From IMG/VR virus record IMGVR_UViG_3300030012_002034, positions 43,382-107,381 of that record: 64,000 nucleotides of DNA. One strand, 5' to 3'. Shown one piece after another: positions 17,359 to 25,578 of the stretch. Origin of the DNA: a virus. A program made the translations under genes and the position numbers. How positions within the stretch are numbered: the first letter of the stretch is position 1; each line of letters opens with the position of its first letter. Below the pieces are notes generated by a model that worked only from the letters and a program-made list of their open reading frames with translations, was not told where the DNA came from and ran no database searches.

Positions 17359-17995
17359 CTATATCAGTGTTATCATAGAACATTCTATCTGAATCTTCAG
17401 TATGCCATTTTTCAAAGCCTTCTGCATTATAAAATTCCTTACATACTAAATAGTCAGGTCTTGCTGGAAAAGGTTTAGTTACAAAACTTGGTTCTGTCCA
17501 TCTAATTCTATTATTAGGCTGTAAAGCAATTTGTCCATTATCTAATAAAATTATATGATGGCTTTTGTGTTCCATAGGATCTTCTGATAATGTCATGTCA
17601 GCATTTAAATTATTACTGCCCCAATTTATAGTAGAGTGATAAACACCATCATACCACTTTTTATCTTTCATGTATACAGATACAGGAGTATCATATAAAT
17701 ATGATAATTGTACTACAGTAAAGTTATATGAAAAGCAATTCCATATTTGTAAGTAATCAAATGGTAAATCAGGAGTTGGAGTTTTAGGTTCTGTTAATAG
17801 CGCATGTGAAGGAAGCTTATCTCTCAGTACACCATTATCAAGTAATACCTGAAACAATGCAACTTGTCCAGGCATACATCTAACGGATATAATTACGCCT
17901 TCGCTAAATTCACCATGACCTTTCTTGTCTTGATATAAGTATTCATTTCTTAAGAATACTTTCATTGGAAAAAAATTGTGTTCTATGTGTGCCAT
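17351..17995 (-). CDS. hypothetical conserved-looking phage protein
   Basis: 214 residues, Trp/Tyr-rich, mixed alpha/beta with a Pro-rich centre (LLTEPKTPTPDLPFDYLQIW) and an acidic end. I do not recognise the family. The N-terminal part (KKGHGEFSEGVIISVRCMPG) looks like a small beta-barrel. It sits in the operon leading to terminase and could be a packaging accessory. Confidence 0.45.
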   Translation of the reverse strand: MAHIEHNFFPMKVFLRNEYLYQDKKGHGEFSEGVIISVRCMPGQVALFQVLLDNGVLRDKLPSHALLTEPKTPTPDLPFDYLQIWNCFSYNFTVVQLSYLYDTPVSVYMKDKKWYDGVYHSTINWGSNNLNADMTLSEDPMEHKSHHIILLDNGQIALQPNNRIRWTEPSFVTKPFPARPDYLVCKEFYNAEGFEKWHTEDSDRMFYDNTDIDE

Positions 17996-18007
17996 ATTTA
18001 TTATTAA

Positions 18008-18523
18008 TTAAGAGTCATACGCTAGTCCTTGACCACCACGTACTTGACTTTGTTGTTCTTCTTGTAAATCTTTATATGCTCCTTTAAAAGAGGATCTTAT
18101 TTGCTCAAACTTTGCAGCTGCATTAACTAATGAATTTATATTACCATCTCTACCATGTTCAATAGGGACAGTCTCCATATATCTTGCTAGTTTATCAAGC
18201 ATTGTTTTAATACCTTTATATGCTCTAGAAGTAGGAGTGCTATACATTTCTTCACAAAATGCTAATGCATGTCTTACAGCACCATCTTCTGTAGAAAATT
18301 CTGCTTCTATTTCTTGAAGTATTAATTCTTCTTTATCTCTTTCTGGAGTATGAAAAAATGGATTTTCTTCTGGGTTAGGATAAGTCATATAAAATATATA
18401 CTGATATATCTTTAGATAATCATCCGGATAATTATCCATTATTTTCTTTAATGTCTTTAGTGTATAACAATGTTCTGTAGGTACTACAGTATTATTCTCT
18501 ACATCAAATAATCTTACAATCAT
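18008..18523 (-). CDS. hypothetical protein, possible small terminase
   Basis: 171 residues, wholly helical in the C-terminal two thirds (HALAFCEEMYSTPTSRAYKG, NSLVNAAAKFEQIRSSFKGA) with a Gln/Gly-rich tail. Helical oligomers of this size encoded shortly before the large terminase are often small terminase subunits, and the N-terminus is compact. No helix-turn-helix is obvious, so this remains a position-based guess. Start overlaps the stop of the nuclease gene by four bases. Confidence 0.45.
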   Translation of the reverse strand: MIVRLFDVENNTVVPTEHCYTLKTLKKIMDNYPDDYLKIYQYIFYMTYPNPEENPFFHTPERDKEELILQEIEAEFSTEDGAVRHALAFCEEMYSTPTSRAYKGIKTMLDKLARYMETVPIEHGRDGNINSLVNAAAKFEQIRSSFKGAYKDLQEEQQSQVRGGQGLAYDS

Positions 18524-19353
18524 TTTTTAAATTTTGATCTATTATCATATAACCAATGAATTATACTTATTACTTCATCTTTTAAATAATCAACAGGCAT
18601 TTGTATTATCTCTTTTATAACAGGGTCTCCTTCCGGAGTATATTTAGTTATAGGATAACCATATTCATCTTTACCTTCTTCTTCAAATTTAACATGATGT
18701 ATGTATATCTTTCCTGGTTTAAGTTTAGGGTTATGCTTTATTATAATATACATATAAATACTGAGCTGTAAAGTATAATGACTAAAATTACAATCATCTA
18801 AATGAGATAAGGGTAAAGTCATTCTTTCTGATTTACCTTCCCAATTTTTAAAAGATTTTGTTTTAATTTCTTTATTTGTTTTATAATCTATTATGTTCAC
18901 TTTTCCATCAACTACTTCCACTAAATCTGCTTGACCACAAACACCTGCAGATTTTAAATATACCATATGTTCAGGATATATACCCGGATCTAATTTTTGA
19001 ATTGGTGCAATTTTAATTCCATCTTCTTCTCCTTTAGGAGCAAATACAGGAATAGTAAAGCCATCTCTTTCTATAGAACTAAGACTACAAATATCTTTCT
19101 CTCTTTGATCATGATAAAAAGTTCCTAAAGTCATTGCACGTATAGATTCATTATTCCATATTTCTTGAATCTTTTTAGGTTTAATACCATACCATTTTGA
19201 ATTCTTTTTTTTAGATACTTTAATAGCTATCTTTTCTGCATTAAATGGATTTTTAAATTTGGATATAAGAGTAGTTACACTAATCCAATTAATATTTTCA
19301 TCAGAGCTTATGCTTTTATAACTATGATCTTCTGCATTAAATATTATACTCAT
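18520..19353 (-). CDS. PD-(D/E)XK nuclease, RecB/Cas4-like (virion arm copy)
   Basis: 277 residues. Core signature in order: GTFYHDQRE near residues 93-101, GVCGQADLVEVVDGKVNIID near residues 157-176 giving the catalytic Asp, DYKTNKE giving the D-x-K, and a Gln-containing helix YTLQLSIYMYI near residue 215. This is the exonuclease layout GxxxH - D - DxK - QxxxY. It probably degrades or processes DNA ends during recombination or packaging. A second, distinct nuclease of the same superfamily lies at 52741 in the replication arm. Confidence 0.75.
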   Translation of the reverse strand: MSIIFNAEDHSYKSISSDENINWISVTTLISKFKNPFNAEKIAIKVSKKKNSKWYGIKPKKIQEIWNNESIRAMTLGTFYHDQREKDICSLSSIERDGFTIPVFAPKGEEDGIKIAPIQKLDPGIYPEHMVYLKSAGVCGQADLVEVVDGKVNIIDYKTNKEIKTKSFKNWEGKSERMTLPLSHLDDCNFSHYTLQLSIYMYIIIKHNPKLKPGKIYIHHVKFEEEGKDEYGYPITKYTPEGDPVIKEIIQMPVDYLKDEVISIIHWLYDNRSKFKK

Positions 19354-19640
19354 AGCTCATTCAATTTATCTTCTTGCTCTTGTGTCATAACTGCTTTCCA
19401 TTTATCTAAAGGACAATCACTAGATAAAGATCTTAATTTAAACCCTAATGAACAACCACATTCTCCACAACAAGGTTGCGTTCCAGGAACAGCGCATTTA
19501 TCTCCATTAGATTCACAAAGTTTACAAATAGCCCATCTTTCTTTTGCAATAGCTTCTACAAACTCATCTCTGAGTACTGCATTTTTTATACCCTCTAAAA
19601 TCTTTTTTCTATTTTTCCAAATTTCCTTTAGATTGAACAT
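19350..19640 (-). CDS. small Cys-rich zinc protein
   Basis: 96 residues with ICKLCESNGDKCAVPGTQPC, CGECGCSLGFKLRSL and DCPLDKW: eight or more cysteines arranged as CxxC, C, CCxxCxC, C. The pattern (ERWxICxxCE, GTxPCCxxCGC, KLRSL, CPxxKW) recurs in small zinc proteins of marine phages as I remember. It overlaps the nuclease start by four bases and its own start lies inside the upstream gene, so translation is coupled. A DNA- or protein-binding role is plausible. Confidence 0.6.
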   Translation of the reverse strand: MFNLKEIWKNRKKILEGIKNAVLRDEFVEAIAKERWAICKLCESNGDKCAVPGTQPCCGECGCSLGFKLRSLSSDCPLDKWKAVMTQEQEDKLNEL

Positions 19641-19995
19641 CTTTTTTATTTTTAAATTCTTTCTTTTTATTTACTTCTTCATAATGTTTTTCTCTAACAC
19701 TAAGAAGCTTTTCTAACAATGATTCTTTATATTTAAAATATTGAAAACTGTTAAAGGTATAAACATCCTTATTTTTTATAATTTTTTTGCATCTATTAAT
19801 TTCTTTATTAACAGCTTTAATCTTTATATTAAAAACACCTAATCCAGGAGTATTTATTGAAATATGATTAAGCTCTGTTAAAGTTGATCTTAAATCTCTG
19901 TAATAAAAATCAATACAGGCAGAAATAAAATTTTTATTAGCATCTAAATCTTCAGCTATCTCTTTATAAATCTCTTTATATTTTTTAGGTTTCAT
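19609..19995 (-). CDS. HU/IHF-like DNA-binding protein, possible
   Basis: 128 residues. The segment FISACIDFYYRDLRSTLTEL then NHISINTPGLGVFNIKIKAV resembles the helical dimer base and the GLG-F beta turn of HU/IHF proteins (usual pattern R-I-x-GLGTF). The DNA-binding arm is not clear and the C-terminus is Lys/Glu-rich. Its 3' end overlaps the next gene by 32 bases. If correct it would bend or coat phage DNA. Confidence 0.45.
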   Translation of the reverse strand: MKPKKYKEIYKEIAEDLDANKNFISACIDFYYRDLRSTLTELNHISINTPGLGVFNIKIKAVNKEINRCKKIIKNKDVYTFNSFQYFKYKESLLEKLLSVREKHYEEVNKKKEFKNKKDVQSKGNLEK

Positions 19996-20351
19996 TTAGC
20001 TAAAAACTTATAGTCAAGTAAAATACTTCCATCTGTTTGTATTTTTAATTTTTTATTCAAACTAATAATCTTTTTATTCTTTCTATCTTTTATTACTAGT
20101 TTGTTCTTTGCACATTTATTAATACAGTTCCTTACTGTTTGTTGCGATTTAAATATTTTATATTCCTCAGCTGCATCATAACAAAAATCAGTAAGTTCAA
20201 TTGGTCCTGATTCACTTAATAATGTTAAACATTCTAATTCAGAATTACTCACCGCTATACTATTTATATAACAGTGAGTTAATATCTGATATTTAATGAT
20301 ATCTTTTTTAGACATCACTACACGCTTTTGTACCTGATTTACAATAGCCAT
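19992..20351 (-). CDS. winged-helix regulator-like protein
   Basis: 119 residues. An N-terminal helix set (SKKDIIKYQILTHCYINSIA, ELECLTLLSES) and QQTVRNCINKCAKNKLVIKD followed by a beta wing (DRKNKKIISLNKKLKI) fits a winged helix-turn-helix. It may control transcription of the virion arm. Starts exactly at the stop of the upstream gene (shared base 20351). No closer family recognised. Confidence 0.5.
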   Translation of the reverse strand: MAIVNQVQKRVVMSKKDIIKYQILTHCYINSIAVSNSELECLTLLSESGPIELTDFCYDAAEEYKIFKSQQTVRNCINKCAKNKLVIKDRKNKKIISLNKKLKIQTDGSILLDYKFLAK

Positions 20352-20629
20352 TATTTTTTCTTAAGCGTTCTTTTTTTTGGCTGAGATTTCGTTTGGGGCT
20401 CTTCTTCCATTTCTTCAGGTGGATTCATCATCATTGCAAACTGCATTTGAATCTGAGCTCTTTTAAATCTCACTTCATCTAGCTTCATAAGAGTCTCTTC
20501 ATATTTGTGTTGAGCATCTAAATAAGGAATAGATTCAGTGTAAAAGTCTAGCATTTCTTTTTTCTTTTTTGCTAGTTCTTCTGGAGACATTTGCTCCATT
20601 TCTTGTTCTGTTGGTTCTGCTGTTATCAT
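20351..20629 (-). CDS. small charged helical protein
   Basis: 92 residues, almost entirely Glu/Lys/Met/Gln helix (EEMEQMSPEELAKKKKEML type sequence is split by short turns) with a basic tail TKSQPKKRTLKKK. First gene of the operon running to the terminase, directly behind a Bacteroidota-like promoter at 20653-20683. Function unknown; small adaptor or internal head protein are both possible. Confidence 0.5.
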   Translation of the reverse strand: MITAEPTEQEMEQMSPEELAKKKKEMLDFYTESIPYLDAQHKYEETLMKLDEVRFKRAQIQMQFAMMMNPPEEMEEEPQTKSQPKKRTLKKK

Positions 20630-20652
20630 AACATATATAATTTGAATTTAAA

Positions 20653-20683
20653 CAAATATATACATTTAAAGTTTAAACATCAA
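20653..20683 (-). promoter_or_regulatory. Bacteroidota-type promoter for the terminase operon
   Basis: On the minus strand TTG (20683-20681), a 20-base spacer, then TATATTTG (20660-20653), fitting the Bacteroidota consensus TTG then TANNTTTG. It lies 24 bases upstream of the first start codon and just after a terminator. Confidence 0.6.
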
Positions 20684-20692
20684 ATATTTAAA

Positions 20693-20726
20693 CATAAAAA
20701 AGTCTCCTCGTTACTGAAGAGACTTT
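20693..20726 (-). terminator. terminator after the lysis operon
   Basis: Perfect 8-bp stem aaagtctc (20699-20706) with gagacttt (20719-20726), followed on the minus strand by a T run. It lies downstream of the 52-residue gene ending the lysis operon. Confidence 0.8.
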
Positions 20727-20744
20727 ATAATATATATAACTATA

Positions 20745-20903
20745 CTATCTATTTTTTAGCGTAAAGTTTAATAATGTGATTAGATAAAACTCACGGGAGA
20801 GGTCTACCTCAATTGCAAATATATCTAGAGATGAGATTCTAAGTTTTATAATAACTTTATCCCATTGTTTATTTCTTGCATTCCAACCATTTCTTATCTT
20901 CAT
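20745..20903 (-). CDS. 52-residue hypothetical protein after amidase
   Basis: ATG at 20903, two bases after the amidase stop; TAG at 20745-20747, just before the operon terminator. The sequence (MKIRNGWNARNKQWDKVIIK then LRISSLDIFAIEVDLS) is Trp-containing and amphipathic with no membrane segment. Its exact fit between amidase and terminator suggests a real gene. No family recognised. Confidence 0.5.
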   Translation of the reverse strand: MKIRNGWNARNKQWDKVIIKLRISSLDIFAIEVDLSREFYLITLLNFTLKNR

Positions 20904-20905
20904 AA

Positions 20906-21784
20906 CTATAAACTTAATAACATATCAATTAATTCTTGTTGAGGAGCCATATCAAACTTACCCTTTCTGCAGTTTGTATGATTCCATAAACCTTTACTTT
21001 CTGTACACATAGATACACTACATATATCAAAAGCTTCTGTCCCTTTTTCTTTTATTAGATCTACTAAACCTACTGTAGGATCTATATCATCTCTATTAGC
21101 TATATATAGAATTAAGTTTCTTAATGATCTTAATTGTTCATCAGAGTATCTATGCCACTCTTTAAAACCTCTAAACTTTTCTTTTAATGTAACTACTTGA
21201 TTTTCATGCGGTATAGTTCCTGCATAAGTTCTTCCGTTAGAAATGTATCCAAAGTTACAAACTTCTATACCTACAGAATGTCTATGCATTACTGAATTGC
21301 CTGTGCCTAAATGCCAACCATATCCTCCTTCAGGCATACACTGAACTATTTCGCCATCATATTTAGAATCATTGTTCTTAATATTCTGTCCACCAATAAC
21401 AAATTCTGTAGCTACTCTACCTCTTCTATCATTGTTCCAGTGATCTACTGTATTATAAGGATTATTCCATCCTGCAGTATGATGTAAGAATATCCAGTGT
21501 TTACCTCTATCTCCTCCAAAGTATTCATCAGGAGATAAATAATGTTTATTTATAACCAAGTTACCTTCTATAATCTTTCTTTCTTTTTGATCAGTATCTA
21601 GTATACCCATTGCATTCATAGTCTTAGGTCCTACTATACCATCTCCCCAAAGATTATTTTCTTTTTGAAACTTTATTACTGCTTCTTTTGTTTTGGGCCC
21701 AAAGATCCCATCAGCAGTAATACCTAGATACTCTTGTATATCTTCTACAAGAGATCCTTTACTTCCTTGTTTGATTAACATCAT
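20906..21784 (-). CDS. endolysin: peptidoglycan-binding domain plus N-acetylmuramoyl-L-alanine amidase
   Basis: 292 residues. Residues about 1-57 form a PG_binding_1 domain (LGITADGIFGPKTKEAVIKF, GDGIVGPKTMNAMG). Residues about 75-290 form an Amidase_2/PGRP-type catalytic domain with HWIFLHHTAGW (first zinc His), GYGWHLGTGN, HSVGIEVCNFG, and WNHTNCRKGKFDMAPQ (later zinc ligands H and C, with the conserved RKGKFD). It cuts the stem peptide from muramic acid at lysis. No signal peptide is seen, so it needs the neighbouring holin-like protein for export. It overlaps the holin-like gene by four bases. Confidence 0.88.
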   Translation of the reverse strand: MMLIKQGSKGSLVEDIQEYLGITADGIFGPKTKEAVIKFQKENNLWGDGIVGPKTMNAMGILDTDQKERKIIEGNLVINKHYLSPDEYFGGDRGKHWIFLHHTAGWNNPYNTVDHWNNDRRGRVATEFVIGGQNIKNNDSKYDGEIVQCMPEGGYGWHLGTGNSVMHRHSVGIEVCNFGYISNGRTYAGTIPHENQVVTLKEKFRGFKEWHRYSDEQLRSLRNLILYIANRDDIDPTVGLVDLIKEKGTEAFDICSVSMCTESKGLWNHTNCRKGKFDMAPQQELIDMLLSL

Positions 21785-22008
21785 TTTTTTGTTTTACTAA
21801 ATTTATCCATTGATGTAAGACCTAATGCGCCAAATGCAAATAAAGCTACAGCATCTACTAGATATTCAGCTGGTCTAATATCTTCTGAACTAAATGTATT
21901 AGCTATTAGGCATGCTACAAGAGCAAATATACATATTAATCCAGATAGTCTCTTAGATGAATAATTTCCTGACTCATCACTTAATAATTGTTTAAAGAAA
22001 GTTTTCAT
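21781..22008 (-). CDS. holin-like small membrane protein
   Basis: 75 residues with two membrane segments, about residues 20-38 (RLSGLICIFALVACLIA) and 47-66 (AEYLVDAVALFAFGALG), and charged ends. The N-terminal SDESGNYSSKRLSG before TM1 is typical of small proteins next to phage endolysins in Bacteroidota phages. Position between spanin-like and amidase genes, with four-base overlaps on both sides, supports a holin role: forming membrane holes that release the endolysin. Confidence 0.65.
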   Translation of the reverse strand: MKTFFKQLLSDESGNYSSKRLSGLICIFALVACLIANTFSSEDIRPAEYLVDAVALFAFGALGLTSMDKFSKTKK

Positions 22009-22475
22009 AATTTAGGTTTTAAAAATTTATATAATCTATAGATTCCATATAAAATTAATAATATTAAAGATAGATATATTCCTTTATTTATAAGTTGTTT
22101 CCATTTAGGAGTTTTTTCATAATACTTTACAGGTATCTTTCTTTCTATAATTTTTTCTACTGTTACAGTATCACACTTACCGCTGACGTAAATAGAATCA
22201 TGTATAGTATCATGAAATATTTCAATTCTAAGTCTTTCTTTTTCTATAACTAAAGTATCTTTTCTAATCTCGGTCCAAAAGTGTTGAGTAAATACTGTAT
22301 CATGTTCTACCTTTTCTATAGTAAGCTTTACAGTATCTACTACTTCTACACTATCTATAGTTAATAAGTACGGATGTTTTTCTACTAATCTTGTAAATCT
22401 TGTTTTTGGACTACAAGAAATAAGTGTTAATAAAAGTAGTAAACTAAATATTATATGTTTACTTTTTACTTGCAT
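22005..22475 (-). CDS. lipoprotein with C-terminal TM, one-component spanin-like
   Basis: 156 residues from the ATG at 22475. An upstream in-frame ATG at 22544 adds 23 residues and would bury the signal peptide, so the inner start is preferred. Residues 1-21 are a lipoprotein signal with lipobox LISC (Cys21). The middle is Thr/Val/Asp-rich periplasmic sequence, and the end (GIYLSLILLILYGIYRLYKF) is a membrane anchor. A lipoylated N-terminus in the outer membrane plus a C-terminal inner-membrane anchor is the architecture of unimolecular spanins such as T1 gp11. It would fuse the two membranes at lysis. Confidence 0.65.
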   Translation of the reverse strand: MQVKSKHIIFSLLLLLTLISCSPKTRFTRLVEKHPYLLTIDSVEVVDTVKLTIEKVEHDTVFTQHFWTEIRKDTLVIEKERLRIEIFHDTIHDSIYVSGKCDTVTVEKIIERKIPVKYYEKTPKWKQLINKGIYLSLILLILYGIYRLYKFLKPKL

Positions 22476-22782
22476 GTATAGCCTGAATAATTCTAAGTTC
22501 CATTTGACCCATTTCAGTTTTAAGTTCTGAAATAGATGCTTCATTTTTAGATCTGTTTTCTTCTACTTGGTCTTTCAAGATGTCAATTCTTTTATGTAGT
22601 GTTAATTGTCCCTCTTTTTTAGTTGCTTTAATCTCTTCCATATCTTTCTTAAGATTTTCTAAGACTACTTGCTGGATAGCAACTTTATTCTTTAGACTAT
22701 ACCATACTGTTAAAGCTCCTATTAAAGCTGAAAGTAATGACACTAAGGCATCAAAACCTATCTGCATACTTGTAATTTCCAT
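22459..22782 (-). CDS. membrane-anchored coiled-coil protein of lysis operon
   Basis: 107 residues: one membrane segment at residues 8-27 (GFDALVSLLSALIGALTVWY) and a long coiled coil (NLKKDMEEIKATKKEGQLTL through MGQMELRIIQAI). First gene of the lysis operon, behind the repeated promoter-like motif at 22814. Similar small TM-plus-coil proteins include holins of the BhlA/Hol44 type and some antiholins. Overlaps the lipoprotein start by 17 bases. Confidence 0.55.
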   Translation of the reverse strand: MEITSMQIGFDALVSLLSALIGALTVWYSLKNKVAIQQVVLENLKKDMEEIKATKKEGQLTLHKRIDILKDQVEENRSKNEASISELKTEMGQMELRIIQAIHASKK

Positions 22783-22813
22783 CTCGCACTCTTATAAATA
22801 AATAAATATACTA

Positions 22814-22824
22814 TAATATACAAA
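22814..22824 (-). promoter_or_regulatory. repeated motif TTTGTATATTA upstream of lysis operon
   Basis: Exact copy of the 11-base motif, 32 bases upstream of the lysis operon start and between two gene groups (metallophosphoesterase ends at 22846). Confidence 0.6.
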
Positions 22825-22845
22825 ATATATTTAACTTATAGAAAT

Positions 22846-23739
22846 TTATACAGGGAACTTATGAGAGTCTATGCCTCTGTGATATATATCATTACCACCT
22901 TTTGTAGATCTTCTATATCTAATATTTAAGATTCTTCCTCCTACAGGTTTAATTGGGGCACCTCTTTCAACATGCCAACCTTTAGATCCATCACCATATT
23001 CTTCTTTATATGTACCTGTAAGCATCATATGAATTTGTCTTTGCTCTTGTCTATAACTATCTCTACCTTGTAGCAGTTTATCTCTTACATCATTTCTAGC
23101 CGCATTCTCATGTATATGACCCATAGTAAATACATCAAAGTCTTCATACATTTCTAAAGCTCTAGTAAGATTCAAGGCCCCTTTAGTTACAATACCTCCT
23201 CCACCAGATCCGTGAAAGTATCTTATCTTCATAGTTCTTATTACACCACCTCTTTCTTTTGTAGTACCTCTAAGAATTTGATTCACAAGTATCCAACCTC
23301 CATAGCCACCTACTTGTACATTAGTATTGTTTTCATGATTCAGCATTTTAACAAATCTAGCAAGTATATCTGTTTCTTGCCATTTAATAATAGCTGTTTC
23401 ATGATTACCATATCCTATTACTGTAAGTAAATGAGAGTATGGTGACCACCATTCAACAGCAGTTTCCACAATACTATCTAAATATTTTGCATTATTATGT
23501 TCTGGTCTTATATCAGATTTGTTTTTTCTATTGTCTCCTCTTCCCTGCATCAAGCAAAACATATCACCATTTATCATAATAGGAATAGACTCCTTTACAC
23601 AGTAATCTAAATCTCTTTTTAATGTCTCCCAGTCACACTTTGGGTTATCCCAATGTATATCTGACAACATGGCAATCCTTGCATGTGTACCCTCAAGTTT
23701 AATCTCATGGATATTAGCAGCATGTGCTTTTATTTTCAT
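22846..23739 (-). CDS. calcineurin-like metallophosphoesterase
   Basis: 297 residues with all motifs of the superfamily in order: MLSDIHWD (D-x-H, residues about 24-31), MINGDMF (GD), YGNHET (GNHE), FHGSGGG (H), and MGHIHEN (GH-x-H). It binds two metal ions and hydrolyses phosphoesters; the substrate could be DNA, nucleotides or proteins. The insert with RGDNRKNKSDIRPEHN after the second motif is large. It is in the adhesin/lysis region of the virion arm, 10 bases after a small gene. A DNA exo/endonuclease of the SbcD/Mre11 type is less likely because no capping domain is seen. Confidence 0.8.
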   Translation of the reverse strand: MKIKAHAANIHEIKLEGTHARIAMLSDIHWDNPKCDWETLKRDLDYCVKESIPIMINGDMFCLMQGRGDNRKNKSDIRPEHNNAKYLDSIVETAVEWWSPYSHLLTVIGYGNHETAIIKWQETDILARFVKMLNHENNTNVQVGGYGGWILVNQILRGTTKERGGVIRTMKIRYFHGSGGGGIVTKGALNLTRALEMYEDFDVFTMGHIHENAARNDVRDKLLQGRDSYRQEQRQIHMMLTGTYKEEYGDGSKGWHVERGAPIKPVGGRILNIRYRRSTKGGNDIYHRGIDSHKFPV

Positions 23740-23749
23740 ATTTGTGTTT

Positions 23750-24016
23750 TTAATCTTCTGCTTCTAAAGCAGTCCAAATTTCAGTATTTGTTTCTTCTAA
23801 AATTTCTTCATGAGAATATAGTCCATCAGGTATGACTGTACCATCTGCAATAAAAGTAGGTTCGGTGTCCCAACATAAAAGAAATTGAGTAGGAGGATCT
23901 AAAAGATTTTTTCTAATTGTATCAGCAGAATCTACTCCTGTTTGTGAAAAATCAATCTTTGATAAATCTTCCATTCTAACTATTGCATATGTAGTAAATA
24001 TTGATCTTACTTGCAT
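23750..24016 (-). CDS. small hypothetical protein after LamG adhesin
   Basis: 88 residues, acidic, with a beta-rich middle (FLLCWDTEPTFIADGTVIPD GL split by turns) and Glu-rich end. No family recognised. Packed nine bases after the LamG-like gene, so possibly a chaperone or cap of the fibre. Confidence 0.4.
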   Translation of the reverse strand: MQVRSIFTTYAIVRMEDLSKIDFSQTGVDSADTIRKNLLDPPTQFLLCWDTEPTFIADGTVIPDGLYSHEEILEETNTEIWTALEAED

Positions 24017-24025
24017 AACTGTTTT

Positions 24026-24817
24026 TTAAGGTACATCTGCAGTATATGATGCAGAATTAATTAATGTTGCGTTAACAGAACCAGCAGCATCTGTTAATGT
24101 TGTACCAGAACCTCCATCACTATCTCCCATTCTATACCACAAAGTAGGTGCAGGTGATAATATTGATAAATCTCCTGGTTTAGCTGTTCCTCCTTGATTA
24201 TAAATAGCTTGTGCTTGAGCAAGAGTTAAAGTAGTTCCATTATATATTGCAAACTCATCTATATTTCCATTAAAAGGGTTGTAGTGACCTGTTTTACTTT
24301 CTCCTATATATAACTCATCAGTTGCTGTTGGAAAGCTGTTTGTTGTTCCCATATTATCTCCTGTTGTTACATCTACTCCATTTAAAAACATTTGACATTC
24401 TGGGCCTCCACCATGAGTTAAATCAACAGCAACAACTAAATGATTCCAACTTCCATATGTTAAAGTGCTTATATTTCCCCTGCCATACGGACCACTACTA
24501 GTAATACTAAAATCAATTCTATTACCTGCATATAAAAATAATTGACACTGTGAGTTTAAACCTGTAGATCCTCTTCCAATTTGAAAAACCATTCTTAATC
24601 CAGAACCCCCACTTATAGGTTTTAACCACATTGAAAAACTTACATTAGTAGCTCCATTTAAAGCGGTGTAAACAGCATCACTTTTTGCATACTGTCCTAT
24701 TGCACCATCTAAAAGTAATGAATATACATTTGTAAATCCACTAGCAGAAGGTAATGTAATAGAAGTGTTTCTTGAAGTTACACCTAATATTTTATCAAAA
24801 TTTATATTAGTAGGCAT
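24026..24817 (-). CDS. LamG / concanavalin A-like adhesin
   Basis: 263 residues. Residues about 30-215 match a Laminin G-type jelly roll: NVSFSMWLKPISGGSGLRMV, WNHLVVAVDLTHGGGPECQM FLNG, and ELYIGE...FNGNIDEFAIYNGTT LTLAQAQAIYNQG, the typical sequence of LamG_3 domains (W-H-x-V, x-Y-x-N-G, G-x-IDE-x-x-Y). Such domains bind sugars, and the protein probably recognises host surface glycans at the fibre tip. A second beta segment ends the protein. Translated directly after the upstream 237-residue gene (adjacent stop and start). Confidence 0.75.
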   Translation of the reverse strand: MPTNINFDKILGVTSRNTSITLPSASGFTNVYSLLLDGAIGQYAKSDAVYTALNGATNVSFSMWLKPISGGSGLRMVFQIGRGSTGLNSQCQLFLYAGNRIDFSITSSGPYGRGNISTLTYGSWNHLVVAVDLTHGGGPECQMFLNGVDVTTGDNMGTTNSFPTATDELYIGESKTGHYNPFNGNIDEFAIYNGTTLTLAQAQAIYNQGGTAKPGDLSILSPAPTLWYRMGDSDGGSGTTLTDAAGSVNATLINSASYTADVP

Positions 24818-25531
24818 CTATGTTAAAGTTGCTATAAGAAATGTTGTTCCTGCTCCAGGTGTTGTAGGATCATACGTTACAGCTGCTAATGTATTATTTA
24901 AAGAACCTGCATCAAAGGTTACTGTTTCTCCTGCAGCTAATTCTATTCCTAAAACAGTTCCACTTTCAGCTCCTACATTAGCAATTGATACTGATCTTGC
25001 TCCTGCAGAAACAGATCCAGAAGTAGTAGGTCTAAGTAAAGCTGGAGTTATTCCAGTTACTGGATCTGTATTTCCTTCAATACCTGCAGTTGATGTAGCA
25101 ATAGCAGTTGTATCAACTTCTATTTCAGTATTCTTTGCAAGAATATCTGTATTCATAGCTAATATAGCAGCATTACTTGTATCAATACTAGTAGTTTCAG
25201 TAGCTGTAGTTTCAGTAGCAGTCTTAATTGCATCTAGTACTAATGCATTATCCTCATCAGCATATTGTACTGCACTAGGAGGAGTTACAGGAGTATTACT
25301 TCCTACTTCATAATACTTTGGATTGCCGCTCCAATCACTAGTATCTATATCCCAAAGTCTTACCTCTAAGTATAATGTATACGGAGAGGCAATTAATCTC
25401 ACCAGTCTAGATTCAAACTCTGTACTCGTGCCTAGACTAGAAGAGATGCTATTTAGTGTTTTTAACACAGCATATTGCCATGTCCAGTTATTTCCCTTAC
25501 TTCCAATAGTTTTTACGTTACCAATAGACAT
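24818..25531 (-). CDS. Ala/Thr-rich fibre-like protein
   Basis: 237 residues. N-terminal beta-sandwich-like part (LYLEVRLWDIDTSDWSGNPK), a central helix of Thr/Ala/Ile repeats (ATETTATETTSIDTSNAAIL AMN), and a beta-rich end (SVSIANVGAESGTVLGIELA). This is the shape of a trimeric fibre shaft between attachment and tip domains. First gene behind a repeated promoter-like motif and read into the LamG gene, so the two may form one fibre. Confidence 0.55.
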   Translation of the reverse strand: MSIGNVKTIGSKGNNWTWQYAVLKTLNSISSSLGTSTEFESRLVRLIASPYTLYLEVRLWDIDTSDWSGNPKYYEVGSNTPVTPPSAVQYADEDNALVLDAIKTATETTATETTSIDTSNAAILAMNTDILAKNTEIEVDTTAIATSTAGIEGNTDPVTGITPALLRPTTSGSVSAGARSVSIANVGAESGTVLGIELAAGETVTFDAGSLNNTLAAVTYDPTTPGAGTTFLIATLT

Positions 25532-25560
25532 GTTATAATTTTTTCAGATAATATATATAA

Positions 25561-25571
25561 TAATATACAAA
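25561..25571 (-). promoter_or_regulatory. repeated motif TTTGTATATTA upstream of fibre/adhesin group
   Basis: Exact copy of the 11-base motif, 30 bases upstream of the fibre gene and directly after the ureohydrolase stop codon at 25579. Confidence 0.6.
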
Positions 25572-25578
25572 AAACTTT

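Noticed and set aside
24765-25313. 182-codon plus-strand frame rich in Val/Ala/Ser
   Set aside because: Antisense of the Ala/Thr-rich fibre gene; repetitive codons there keep the opposite strand open.
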